Position numbers and translations under genes: made by a program
In this document: positions 1-7,555 of the stretch, piece by piece
Layout of the letters: the number at the start of each line of letters is the position of its first letter
How positions within the stretch are numbered: position 1 is the stretch's first letter
The notes under the pieces: generated by a model
Seen by the model: the letters and a program-made list of their open reading frames with translations, nothing else
Database searches by the model: none
Told to the model about the DNA's origin: nothing
Source: Glutamicibacter creatinolyticus
GTDB lineage: Bacteria; Actinomycetota; Actinomycetes; Actinomycetales; Micrococcaceae
Assembly: GCF_006094275.1 (NCBI RefSeq)
Contig: NZ_CP034412.1
Span: 2,976,001 to 3,040,000, forward strand
Reading direction: 5' to 3'
Length of the DNA stretch: 64,000 nt

Positions 1-756
1 GCACGTCGGATTCACCTCCCTGGTCGCAACGATGAATTCGGGGAGCTTGCTGAAGCCTTCGACACCATGCTGGAGGAAGTGGAAGCACACGTCGCGGAGC
101 AGCAACGATTCGCCGCCAATGCGTCCCATGAATTACGTACCCCATTGGCCATCACCCAAACACTGTTGGATGTCGCCAGCAAAGAGACGGACATAGACAC
201 CGGTGAGCTCCTCCAACGGTTGGGAACAGTCAACAAGCGGGCCATCGAACTGACCGAGTCGTTGCTGTGGCTGACCCGAGCCGGACAGAAGTCCTTTACC
301 CCAGAAATAGTCGACCTGTCGTTGCTGGTCGAAGAAGCCACCGAAACCCTGCTGCCCCTGGCAGAAAAACGCGTCGTTGGTTTGGAAGTCGCCAATGAGG
401 TTGCGACCACCCACGGCTCTCCCCCGCTGCTGCAACAGCTGATCATCAACCTGATTCACAACGCAATTGTGCACAATCTGCCTGAGAACGGAACGGTGTG
501 GATCAGCACTGGAAACGCGGCAGGAAACGGCATTTTGACGGTGGAGAATACGGGCGAACACCTGCCGCCCGAGCTGGTGAACACACTGACAGAGCCATTC
601 CAGCGCAGCGCCAAGCGCGCACGGTCAGACGACGGAGCCGGTGCCGGCCTGGGACTGGCGATCGCCGCCAGCATTGTCAAAGCCCACCACGGTTCGCTCT
701 CATTGACGGCGCGTACTTCTGGCGGTCTGCGGATTGTCGTTGAGCTACCGGAATAG
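1..756 (+). CDS. Two-component sensor histidine kinase, 3' part (5' end outside window)
   Basis: The frame is open from base 1, so only the C-terminal 251 residues are present. It begins inside a HAMP-like linker (GRNDEFGELAEAFD), followed by the HisKA dimerisation helix with the phospho-accepting His in SHELRTPLA. The HATPase_c domain shows an N-box (NLIHNAIVHN) and a G2 box (GAGLGLAIA). This is the cytoplasmic half of a membrane sensor kinase that autophosphorylates on His and passes phosphate to a response regulator. The regulator and sensor domains must lie upstream of the window, so the signal cannot be read here. A strong hairpin follows the stop. Confidence 0.93.
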   Translation, partial: ARRIHLPGRNDEFGELAEAFDTMLEEVEAHVAEQQRFAANASHELRTPLAITQTLLDVASKETDIDTGELLQRLGTVNKRAIELTESLLWLTRAGQKSFTPEIVDLSLLVEEATETLLPLAEKRVVGLEVANEVATTHGSPPLLQQLIINLIHNAIVHNLPENGTVWISTGNAAGNGILTVENTGEHLPPELVNTLTEPFQRSAKRARSDDGAGAGLGLAIAASIVKAHHGSLSLTARTSGGLRIVVELPE

Positions 757-797
757 CGTTGCAGAGCCTGTCATTTGAAAGACCGTTTAAATGCATA

Positions 798-838
798 AGA
801 GGCACGGAAGCAAGGATTTCTCTTGCTTCCGTGCCTCT
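798..838. terminator. Hairpin terminator between convergent genes
   Basis: A perfect 17-bp stem (arms 798-814 and 822-838) with a 7-nt loop lies between the kinase stop and the stop of the convergent dehydrogenase gene. There is no long T tract, but the position and symmetry suggest a bidirectional terminator. Confidence 0.75.
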
Positions 839-869
839 CTAAAGGGCCGGCTTAGTTGCCCGGTAGGGA

Positions 870-1931
870 CTAGGCCCGGGGGTTCACAATGATCTTCACG
901 TGATGCTCATTGTTGTTGATGAGCTGGTCAAAGCCTTCGGAGACCAGTTCGTCCAGGCCAATGCGTCCGGTAATGAACGGAGCCAGATCGAGCTTGCCGC
1001 TGGAGACCAACTCGATGGTGTCCGGATGATCGTTGGCGTATCCGATGGTTCCGCGTAGATCGATTTCCTTCAGCACCAGGTTCGGCATATCGACCTCGGG
1101 CTTGCGACCCCAGATCGAGACGTTCACAATCACGCCCGCTGGCCGCACGGCGTCGATCAGCATGTCGAGCACCACCGGTACCGAGGAGCACTCGAAACCG
1201 ACGTCAGCACCCTTACCGCCGGTCAGTTCACGGATCTTTTCCGCAACATCCACCTCGCGGGGATCAAAGATCTCATCGGCAACGCCGGTTTCCCGCGCCT
1301 TGGCCTTGCGGGCTTCGGAGAGCTCGGAAATGTATACGGTCAGGCCTTCGGCCTTCAGCACTGCGGCGGTCAGCAGACCGATCGGACCTGCACCGCCAAC
1401 GATGGCGACCTGTCCCGCCTTTGCGCCGGAACGGACGAACGCGTGATGTCCCACAGAGAGCGGCTCGATCAAGGCTGCCTGATCCAGCGGAATGTCACCG
1501 ACTGGGTGTACCCAGCGGCGTTCCACCACGATCTTCTCTGCCAGACCACCACCGCGGCCACCCAAGCCAATGAAATTCATGTTCTCGGACAGCTGGTAGG
1601 GCTGACCCTCACTGGTATCTACATCGTCACCGATGATGTAGGGCTCAACAACCACATTCTGTCCCACTTCGAGGTCCGTGACCCCTTCGCCCAAAGCGGT
1701 AATCGTTCCCGAGAACTCGTGGCCCAGGGTGACTGGAGCCGACTCGCCGGAAATCGGATGCGGATGTCCTGCGGGAGGAACGAAAATCGGTCCTTCGAGG
1801 TACTCATGCAGGTCGGTACCGCAGATGCCGCACCATGCAACATCAATGGCTACAGTCCCCGGCTGCAGCGTCGGTTCATCGATATCCTCGATGCGGATAT
1901 CCTTGCGGTCGTAGTAGCGCGCGGCCTTCAT
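870..1931 (-). CDS. Zinc-type (R,R)-butanediol dehydrogenase-like alcohol dehydrogenase
   Basis: The product is 353 aa, a medium-chain dehydrogenase. Visible motifs are the catalytic-zinc region CGICGTDLHEYLEGP, GHEFSGTI, and the Rossmann glycine motif GGAGPIGLL. Overall similarity is to butanediol/acetoin dehydrogenases, which interconvert acetoin and 2,3-butanediol with NAD(H). The start is set by a GAAGGAG ribosome site 7 nt upstream of ATG 1931; the frame stays open further upstream without support. The structural-zinc Cys cluster usual in this superfamily is missing: the loop reads EPYIIGDDVDTSEGQPYQLS. Substrate is inferred from family resemblance only. Confidence 0.85.
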   Translation of the reverse strand: MKAARYYDRKDIRIEDIDEPTLQPGTVAIDVAWCGICGTDLHEYLEGPIFVPPAGHPHPISGESAPVTLGHEFSGTITALGEGVTDLEVGQNVVVEPYIIGDDVDTSEGQPYQLSENMNFIGLGGRGGGLAEKIVVERRWVHPVGDIPLDQAALIEPLSVGHHAFVRSGAKAGQVAIVGGAGPIGLLTAAVLKAEGLTVYISELSEARKAKARETGVADEIFDPREVDVAEKIRELTGGKGADVGFECSSVPVVLDMLIDAVRPAGVIVNVSIWGRKPEVDMPNLVLKEIDLRGTIGYANDHPDTIELVSSGKLDLAPFITGRIGLDELVSEGFDQLINNNEHHVKIIVNPRA

Positions 1932-2503
1932 TCTTAACTCCTTCGGAGCCGGAGGATGGGCGCAGATTTTGTACTGCGTCGCTGTCGTATTAGACACCGT
2001 ACTCCGTTTTTCTACATTTAGAGAAGAAAGCGAGCAAGCCCACAGGGAAGACAAGCACAGCAGTTTCATTGGCTCCCTGAGGCTCGTAGATTTTCAGTTT
2101 GTCTGGGCCAGCGGTTTTCTTCGATTACGGGCGGCAGTGCCACTAGCCCGGAGGTTTCATCGTTCGGGACGTCATTAACGATCTTTAACGAGGGCAAGAT
2201 GACCTGAACTGGTTCCAGCCCAACTCACCGGGCTGGCCCTGGTGCCCCAGGGCAGGGCTCGGGGTGCTGTCCAGCTTCCTGAACGCGTTGGATTTCCGCC
2301 GGCTCTGTGAGGATCGATTCTCAAAATTGGGCCCAGTCACGGACATTCATCATGCAGGCAAAATGACCTCTGACCTTTCACGTTCGCCGCTGGGGGGTGC
2401 CCCTATGTTCAAAGTCAAGCAATTTTCAGCTCTGGAACATCATAAAGTGACCCATCCCGGGGCTGCAGTGGTTTTACAAGCTGTGGTGGTGTGGAGCGCG
2501 GTA
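1932..2503. other. 572-bp intergenic region; imperfect inverted repeat and possible insertion-sequence end
   Basis: No convincing gene. Just upstream of the dehydrogenase, 1971-1980 and 1993-2002 form an imperfect 10-bp inverted repeat (7 of 10 pairs) that could be a repressor site. The part next to the AIPR gene, 2320-2500, has short repeated tracts and reads like the non-coding end of an IS21-type element. No transposase remains and I cannot verify this. Confidence 0.4.
2320..2500. mobile_element. Possible insertion-sequence terminus remnant (IS21-like?)
   Basis: Non-coding stretch at the downstream edge of the low-GC AIPR segment. It carries spaced GTCAC/TGACC and TTTCAA-like tracts reminiscent of the right end of actinobacterial IS21 elements. 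No transposase reading frame is present and the inverted repeat partner was not found. This is recall-based pattern recognition, offered only as a lead. Confidence 0.22.
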
Positions 2504-3970
2504 TTAACCAAATAAAGAGACACGCCCTAATACCGTCGCATAGACTTGCATCGGATATCTCTCCGAGAAAACTTCAGCATAGCCATTCTTGGATTTTAGA
2601 TAATCGCGAGGCCGGGTTCTTGCCGTATCCGGCCTGAGAAGTAGCAGCGCAATAGCGGCCTGGGCGACCTGTACGATGGACCGAATCTTGGACCGGGAAG
2701 CTTTCGTGTTCCGGTACTGCCAGCGGCGTCGCTCGTAGAACCAACCCTTGCTGAGGAGGAACTCTTCAAGTTCAATCTGGAACTTGTCGTTCGCGTAAAG
2801 TTGAATTGCCCCTACTTGAGCCTGATTGTTCGTGCCCCCGATGATGGATTCACGAATCTGCGGGTCCTGTTCAGCGATGACGCGTACAACGAGGCTCTCT
2901 TTCTTACGCTTTTTCGTCATCGAATCCGCTTTATGTGTTTCGTAAATGACATTACTCGTTTGAAGTCCATTTACAATCTGAGGATTCACTAGCGTCCACG
3001 TGTTGTCGGTTTGGGGACGGGCCTCGTCGGCCAAAATTGTTACGCCATTATTCATCCACCAGAAAGAGGTGGCGGAGTCCTTTTCTAGTGAGTTCTTGAT
3101 CGCAGCATTCACCGTGGCCGTCGTCCCAGCAAAATCACGGATATTTGAGACAAAAAATTCATCCCGCAACACGCCTTTATCTCGGGAGAGAAACTTCAGG
3201 AAATCCCCGATAGTGACTAACCCCAGCCAAGCCTGACTCCTTCCGTGTGCAAGTCCATTCGGAGACAAGGCGAATTTGAGACTCCCTTTGAATTCCACCT
3301 GTTCATTGCGCATGCGTTCAATCTCGTTCACATCGCAGAGGTGAACGTCGACTTTGGTGCCCGACGGGAAGCTTGCCGCGATAGACCTTTCCAGCGCTTT
3401 AGCGGAACGTTTCTCCCTTTGACTAATCGCCATCGGGTTCACAGGCTGCATCACGTAGATCTTGACGGAGCGGACCGGATCGAGACTGATTAACTTCCGC
3501 TGGAATTTCCGAAACGCCATAACCTGTTTAGCAAGCTTCGGTCTCAGAGGGTGGTCCAGTAGGTCCTTTTCCGTCTTCGACGAGTCGAAAATGACCTCTA
3601 GCCCCTCGCGGATCCTTGCGAGGGCGAGACCATCCCAGCCGCCGGTGTCCATCTTGCTCTGGATGATGACAACATCAAAAGGTGTTCTCTCAGGAACTTT
3701 GGGCGGGGGGCTTTTGGTTGAAAGTCCTTTCGTTTCAGGTGTGATGGCCTCGGTCCTATTGAGCACCACGTGAAACCCGTCGATTCCGCCATCGTGTGGC
3801 CCGTCTGTAAAACCGGCTTCAAGATCGCTCTCAGACAAGGGATATTCGCGAAGCGCTATCGACGTCATGAAGCGGGCAAAAGCGACGCCCTTCTGGCCGG
3901 AAGGATAGTGAAGCTTACGAAACTCTTCAAAATGGTGGAACAAAATATCCTGCGAGGGAGTATAAGACAT
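2504..3970 (-). CDS. AIPR-family (abortive phage infection) protein, apparently C-terminally shortened
   Basis: The product is 488 aa. The core resembles the AIPR domain (PF10592), including the segment NPQIVNGLQTSNVIYE and an N-terminal region with DGGIDGFHV. AIPR proteins are linked to abortive-infection phage resistance; the biochemical activity is not well established. Members I recall run to roughly 550-600 aa, so the end (...VLGRVSLFG) looks early. The gene is lower in GC than its neighbours and stands alone, which suggests horizontal acquisition. ATG 3970 is chosen because a TATTAT box ends 6 nt before it, giving a leaderless start; ATG 4006 is the alternative (12 residues longer). Functionality is uncertain. 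Confidence 0.75.
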   Translation of the reverse strand: MSYTPSQDILFHHFEEFRKLHYPSGQKGVAFARFMTSIALREYPLSESDLEAGFTDGPHDGGIDGFHVVLNRTEAITPETKGLSTKSPPPKVPERTPFDVVIIQSKMDTGGWDGLALARIREGLEVIFDSSKTEKDLLDHPLRPKLAKQVMAFRKFQRKLISLDPVRSVKIYVMQPVNPMAISQREKRSAKALERSIAASFPSGTKVDVHLCDVNEIERMRNEQVEFKGSLKFALSPNGLAHGRSQAWLGLVTIGDFLKFLSRDKGVLRDEFFVSNIRDFAGTTATVNAAIKNSLEKDSATSFWWMNNGVTILADEARPQTDNTWTLVNPQIVNGLQTSNVIYETHKADSMTKKRKKESLVVRVIAEQDPQIRESIIGGTNNQAQVGAIQLYANDKFQIELEEFLLSKGWFYERRRWQYRNTKASRSKIRSIVQVAQAAIALLLLRPDTARTRPRDYLKSKNGYAEVFSERYPMQVYATVLGRVSLFG

Positions 3971-3976
3971 CCCGTG

Positions 3977-3982
3977 ATAATA
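3977..3982 (-). promoter_or_regulatory. Putative -10 box (TATTAT) for leaderless AIPR transcript
   Basis: TATTAT on the minus strand ends 6 nt before ATG 3970. That spacing would place the transcription start at or next to the start codon. No Shine-Dalgarno sequence is visible for this ATG. Confidence 0.4.
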
Positions 3983-4142
3983 ACAAGAATCTACGTTTTG
4001 TTCCATACTGTAACAGCAAGTTTGTTATCGAAAATTCTCGACTTCATTATAAGCAGCTTTGCCGGTGCCGTATATTTTGGGAAGCAATCCTATGTGGGCA
4101 GATCTCCAATTCGCCGAATAGCTACTGCTTCCTCATCCCGCC

Positions 4143-4424
4143 TTACGTCTTGCCCTTAGTATGGAACACTTTCAACAGCTCGTCATGCGAGAGCTCTCTA
4201 TCACGAAGCCTCTCGGGAGGCGTCCATTTCTTTAAGGTCCCCACCTTCGCATTTTGGGTGTAACGGATTCATGTTGTTCTCCAGCGGTACACAGGCGGCA
4301 GATCGTACCCTGCTTCTGTCGGGACCTGGAGGTCGGCATATGGCTTGGGATCGTACCCAGGGAAATAATCTTCATCCGTCCCCACGATATTTTGGCCTTG
4401 AAGGGAAGCTGCTATGCGCTCTGA
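4143..4424 (-). pseudogene. Broken reading frame, unknown protein fragment with in-frame TGA
   Basis: One minus-strand frame reads as coding-like sequence from about 4424 to the TAA at 4143, interrupted by an in-frame TGA at 4269-4271. The first part contains DEDYFPGYDPKPYADLQ and ends in PPVYRWRTT. The second contains KVGTLKKWTPPERL and ends HTKGKT. No start with a ribosome site is visible (GTG 4385 is possible), and I do not recognise the family. It shares the low GC of the adjacent AIPR gene, so it is probably part of the same insert and decaying. It could instead be two tiny genes or chance. Confidence 0.35.
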
Positions 4425-4494
4425 TCATTACCCAGTCGTTCAGAGGCTAGCCAATCAATCAAAACAGCTGCCGGAGCAGTTGGTTTTTGAAGAT

Positions 4495-4794
4495 TCAAGC
4501 CACATTGTTAAGATCCACAACCTCAAACTCAAGAAGCGCGTTGTCAGAAGCTACCGGCTTCTGCTTGGAGTGGTCGTGGCCGGCGCGGTTGTCTCGCCAG
4601 GTCTCGTAGTCCTCGCGAGTCGCCCACTGGGTGTAAACGAAGTAACGGTTTTCTCCGGCAACTGGACGCAGGAGCTTGAATCCTTCGAAACCCGGAGCGC
4701 TATCCACCGAATGCTTGCGTGCCGCGAAGCGGGCTTCGAGTTCCTCTCCGGCACCTTCCGGGACGTTCAAGGCGTTGATGACGACGACAGACAT
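4495..4794 (-). CDS. mhuD: MhuD-like heme-degrading monooxygenase (ABM fold)
   Basis: The product is 99 aa, the size of the IsdG/MhuD family, which cleaves heme in the cytoplasm and frees iron. The residues known to matter in mycobacterial MhuD are at the same positions: Asn7, Trp66 and His75. The core NALNVPEGAGEELEARFA, the PGFEGFKLLRP segment and the C-terminal ALLEFEVV also fit. The start is set by AAAGGAGA upstream of ATG 4794; a longer frame to 4824 lacks support. The gene is not next to the heme uptake operon at 25.5-28.9 kb. A DtxR-like half-site (TTAGGATAGG, 4908-4917) lies upstream, consistent with but not proof of iron control. Confidence 0.88.
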   Translation of the reverse strand: MSVVVINALNVPEGAGEELEARFAARKHSVDSAPGFEGFKLLRPVAGENRYFVYTQWATREDYETWRDNRAGHDHSKQKPVASDNALLEFEVVDLNNVA

Positions 4795-5032
4795 GTCTCT
4801 CCTTTCGGCCCCCTTTTGGGGCAACCAGTGGTAGTTTCAGCCTACTCTTCCTGGCTCTTCCTTGGCGGTGAGCCGCTTCACATGGTTCGGTAGGTGACCC
4901 AAACCGATTAGGATAGGCGCCTTTCCTCAATGAACGGGACAGCCATCGGCTTCCTGCCGCGCGTATGGAAGAATCCCGTTCGATACGGCCGCGATCGTGA
5001 GCCGATTATGCAATGGCGCGAAAGGGTCTTTG

Positions 5033-6265
5033 GTGGCTGAAACGAAAGAATCGCTGGGCTCCCAGCGATCCGATGTTGCCTGGGTGGTCATCGTCTTCAG
5101 TGGGGTGATGGCAGCGCTGCACATCTGGAAACTCCCCTCAGCAATCCCGGTGCTGCAAAACGAACTGGGCATCTCTCTACTCATGTCCGGCGTGCTGCTC
5201 GGCGTGGTTCAAGTGGCTGGCATGGTCAGCGGGTTGGCCATGTCTCTTGTCGCAGAACTGATCTCCCAAAGGCACACCATGGTTTTGGGGCTGCTCTTAC
5301 TGTCCGTGGGATCGGCGGCCGGGTCCTTGTCACAGGACGCGACCCTGCTTTTGATTACCCGCATCATCGAGGGGGCGGGTGTCATCATGGCCAGCGTGGT
5401 GGGCCCGGGACTGGTGCGTGCCCATGCACCGCTGCACCGCATGAATGTCGCCGTGGGCTGGTGGGCCGCATTCATGGGCATTGCCACCTTTCTGGGCGTA
5501 CTCGGAACCGCTATCGCACTGCAGTACATCACCTGGCAGACGTGGTGGCTGTTCATTGCCGCCGCGACGCTCATCCCGGTGGTGTTGATTCTCAAGGTCG
5601 TAGCACCCGACCATCCCGCTGGCAGCGCCGGAGCGAAGGCAGCCCTGACCCGGATCATCGCGACCGCATCCTCCGGTCGGGTGTGGCTCAGCGGCCTCAT
5701 TTTCGGCTGCTACACCGTGCAGTGGATGGCCATCGTAGGATTCCTGCCCAGCATTTACCGCGAAGACGGACTTTCTCCGGTGATGGGCGGTCTCTTTGCT
5801 GCCGTGGTTGGCGGGTTGAACGGCATCGGAGCCATCTGCACCGGCAACCTGCTGCAGAAGGGATTCTCGGCCAAGAAGCTGCTCCTCGCCGCGTTCCTCA
5901 TCATGGCGGCGACTTCCGTGCTGACCTTCGCCATCGACTACCCGCCAGAATTGATGCTGCTCCAAGTGCTCAGTGTCGGCTTGTTCTCCCTGTGCGGGGC
6001 CATGGTGCCAGCGACCATGACGCGCATCGCGGTGGACCTGGCGCCCGAGGGCGGTTCGGCACCCGCGGCCATGGGATTGATGCAGCAGATCTTCAACATC
6101 GGAAACTTCACTGGTCCGATGCTGGTGGCCTGGCTGGTCGTGGTGACCGGCAGCTGGTCCTCCTCCTGGTGGGTCAGCGCGTTCTTTGGGGCGCTGGGCA
6201 TTGGGGCCACCTTGGTGCTGATGCGCAAGGGTTCCCCGTTGCACCAAATCCAGCACGCCCGCTAG
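5033..6265 (+). CDS. MFS transporter (CynX/NimT-like)
   Basis: The product is 410 aa with about 12 hydrophobic segments. The conserved loop between TM2 and TM3 is present in altered form (ELISQRHTMVLG). It resembles the cyanate/nitroimidazole (CynX/NimT) MFS branch, but substrate cannot be assigned. The start is placed at GTG 5033 because AAAGGG lies 6 nt upstream; an in-frame GTG at 4997 would add 12 poorly supported residues. It is divergent from the MhuD gene, with a 238-bp shared intergenic region. Confidence 0.8.
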   Translation: MAETKESLGSQRSDVAWVVIVFSGVMAALHIWKLPSAIPVLQNELGISLLMSGVLLGVVQVAGMVSGLAMSLVAELISQRHTMVLGLLLLSVGSAAGSLSQDATLLLITRIIEGAGVIMASVVGPGLVRAHAPLHRMNVAVGWWAAFMGIATFLGVLGTAIALQYITWQTWWLFIAAATLIPVVLILKVVAPDHPAGSAGAKAALTRIIATASSGRVWLSGLIFGCYTVQWMAIVGFLPSIYREDGLSPVMGGLFAAVVGGLNGIGAICTGNLLQKGFSAKKLLLAAFLIMAATSVLTFAIDYPPELMLLQVLSVGLFSLCGAMVPATMTRIAVDLAPEGGSAPAAMGLMQQIFNIGNFTGPMLVAWLVVVTGSWSSSWWVSAFFGALGIGATLVLMRKGSPLHQIQHAR

Positions 6266-6368
6266 TCCCTACTAAGTGCCACGACCTGAATAGTTGCTGA
6301 CCCCCTCTTGCGTACCGGGTCCACGAGTGCCATCGTGGCCAGTGGATCCCAACGAAAGGAGCAAGACC

Positions 6369-6923
6369 ATGGCCGATTTGTCAGGCAAGAAGGTTCTCGT
6401 GGTGGTATCCAACCGCGGAGTGGAGCAGGATGAGCTGAAGAGCCCGGTGCAGACGCTGAAGGATGCCGGCGCCGAGGTCACCATCGCATCCCAGAAGACC
6501 GGTGAGGTGCAGAGCCTCGTCAGCGACTGGGATCTGGGTGAGGCTTTCCAGGCGGACGCCGCACTGTCCGAGGTGAATGAAGCGGACTACGACCTGCTGC
6601 TGGTGCCCGGCGGCACGCTGAACGCGGACAACCTGCGACTGGATGAGGACGCCCAGCGCATCGCCAAGTCCTTCGCCTCCGGTGGCCGTCCAATCGCCTC
6701 AATCTGCCACGGCCCGTGGCTGCTGGTCGAGACCGGCTTGGTCAAGGGCAAGACCCTGACCTCCTACAAGTCCGTCAAGACCGACGTCATCAACGCCGGC
6801 GGCACCTGGAAGGACGTTGAGGTATTCCGTTGCCCAGCTGAGAACTGGGTGCTGATCACCTCCCGCAACCCAGGTGACCTTGACGCATTCAACGAGGCGA
6901 TTATCAAGGAATTGAGCGCCTAG
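6369..6923 (+). CDS. PfpI/DJ-1 family protein (putative glyoxalase III / protease-like)
   Basis: The product is 184 aa. It has the class-I glutamine-amidotransferase-like fold of PfpI/YhbO proteins. The nucleophilic elbow is ASICHGPW, with the reactive Cys followed by His, and LLLVPGG lies upstream. Members act as stress proteins, with reported deglycase, glyoxalase or protease activities. The start ATG 6369 follows a clear GAAAGGAG site. The gene is monocistronic and ends at a strong hairpin. Confidence 0.9.
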   Translation: MADLSGKKVLVVVSNRGVEQDELKSPVQTLKDAGAEVTIASQKTGEVQSLVSDWDLGEAFQADAALSEVNEADYDLLLVPGGTLNADNLRLDEDAQRIAKSFASGGRPIASICHGPWLLVETGLVKGKTLTSYKSVKTDVINAGGTWKDVEVFRCPAENWVLITSRNPGDLDAFNEAIIKELSA

Positions 6924-6959
6924 AACTCTTTTCTTTCCGGCTCTGTCGGAAAGAACTCC

Positions 6960-6996
6960 AAGTGGAGGAGCCACCGTCACGGTGGCTCCTCCACTT
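6960..6996 (+). terminator. Rho-independent-like hairpin after PfpI gene
   Basis: A perfect 17-bp stem (6960-6976 with 6980-6996) and a 3-nt loop lie 36 nt after the PfpI stop. The stem is exceptionally strong although no poly-T follows. Confidence 0.8.
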
Positions 6997-7063
6997 GTCC
7001 TTGCCGGTGTCCTTTCCGCTTCCGGAGCCCTTCGCGCCCTAACAAGGCACTTCGTCCCGTGGC

Positions 7064-7555
7064 CTATCCCCCAATCACGAAGTACCCGCCATTTAGGCCA
7101 TCCACCATGATCCGGTAGTCCTGGTCGGCAATTCTTGCCTGCAGCATCCAGTTCGGCTTCCACACCGTACGCACACAGGACTGCTCCTTGACTCCCCCGC
7201 GCCAGGCAAGCTTCGCCTTGCGCATCGATGCGGTGCGCACCAGCGCCGCCGCCTTGTGTCGGGCGGTTTCAAAGTCGATGGTGTTCCACTTCGGGTCCTT
7301 GACCTTCGCCAGGTCCAGGCCCGCCGCGTCCTCCAGGCGCCACGGGTCACTCAAGAACGCCTTGCCGGAGTAGTAGTCCACCAGCACGTGGGCGGCGCGC
7401 TGCCGCCTGGCCGGCTGCGGGACCTGGAATTGGAACCCGGCGAAGGGGTGGTGCAGCAGGCGCGCGCTGCCGGCGTGCAGCTGCGGCGCCTTGGACTTCA
7501 GCGCCCGCCAGGCGTCCTGCTCATCCACCAGGGTCGTAAGGACCACTTCACTCAT
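7064..7555 (-). CDS. Unknown 163-aa protein translationally coupled to SSS symporter
   Basis: The product is 163 aa; I do not recognise the family. It is rich in Trp, Arg and Lys and has no signal peptide or membrane segment, so it should be cytoplasmic. Notable patches are LVDYYSGKAFLSDPW and a C-terminus ending GLNGGYFVIGG. The ATG at 7555 overlaps the 3' end of the symporter gene by 8 nt, so the two are translationally coupled and probably act together. It could be a regulatory partner of the permease or an enzyme acting on its substrate. The frame extends upstream to 7594, but that would only extend the overlap. Confidence 0.72.
   Translation of the reverse strand: MSEVVLTTLVDEQDAWRALKSKAPQLHAGSARLLHHPFAGFQFQVPQPARRQRAAHVLVDYYSGKAFLSDPWRLEDAAGLDLAKVKDPKWNTIDFETARHKAAALVRTASMRKAKLAWRGGVKEQSCVRTVWKPNWMLQARIADQDYRIMVDGLNGGYFVIGG

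Noticed and set aside
4414-4893. 159-residue plus-strand frame
   Set aside because: It is antisense to the MhuD gene, which has exact active-site residues and a ribosome site.
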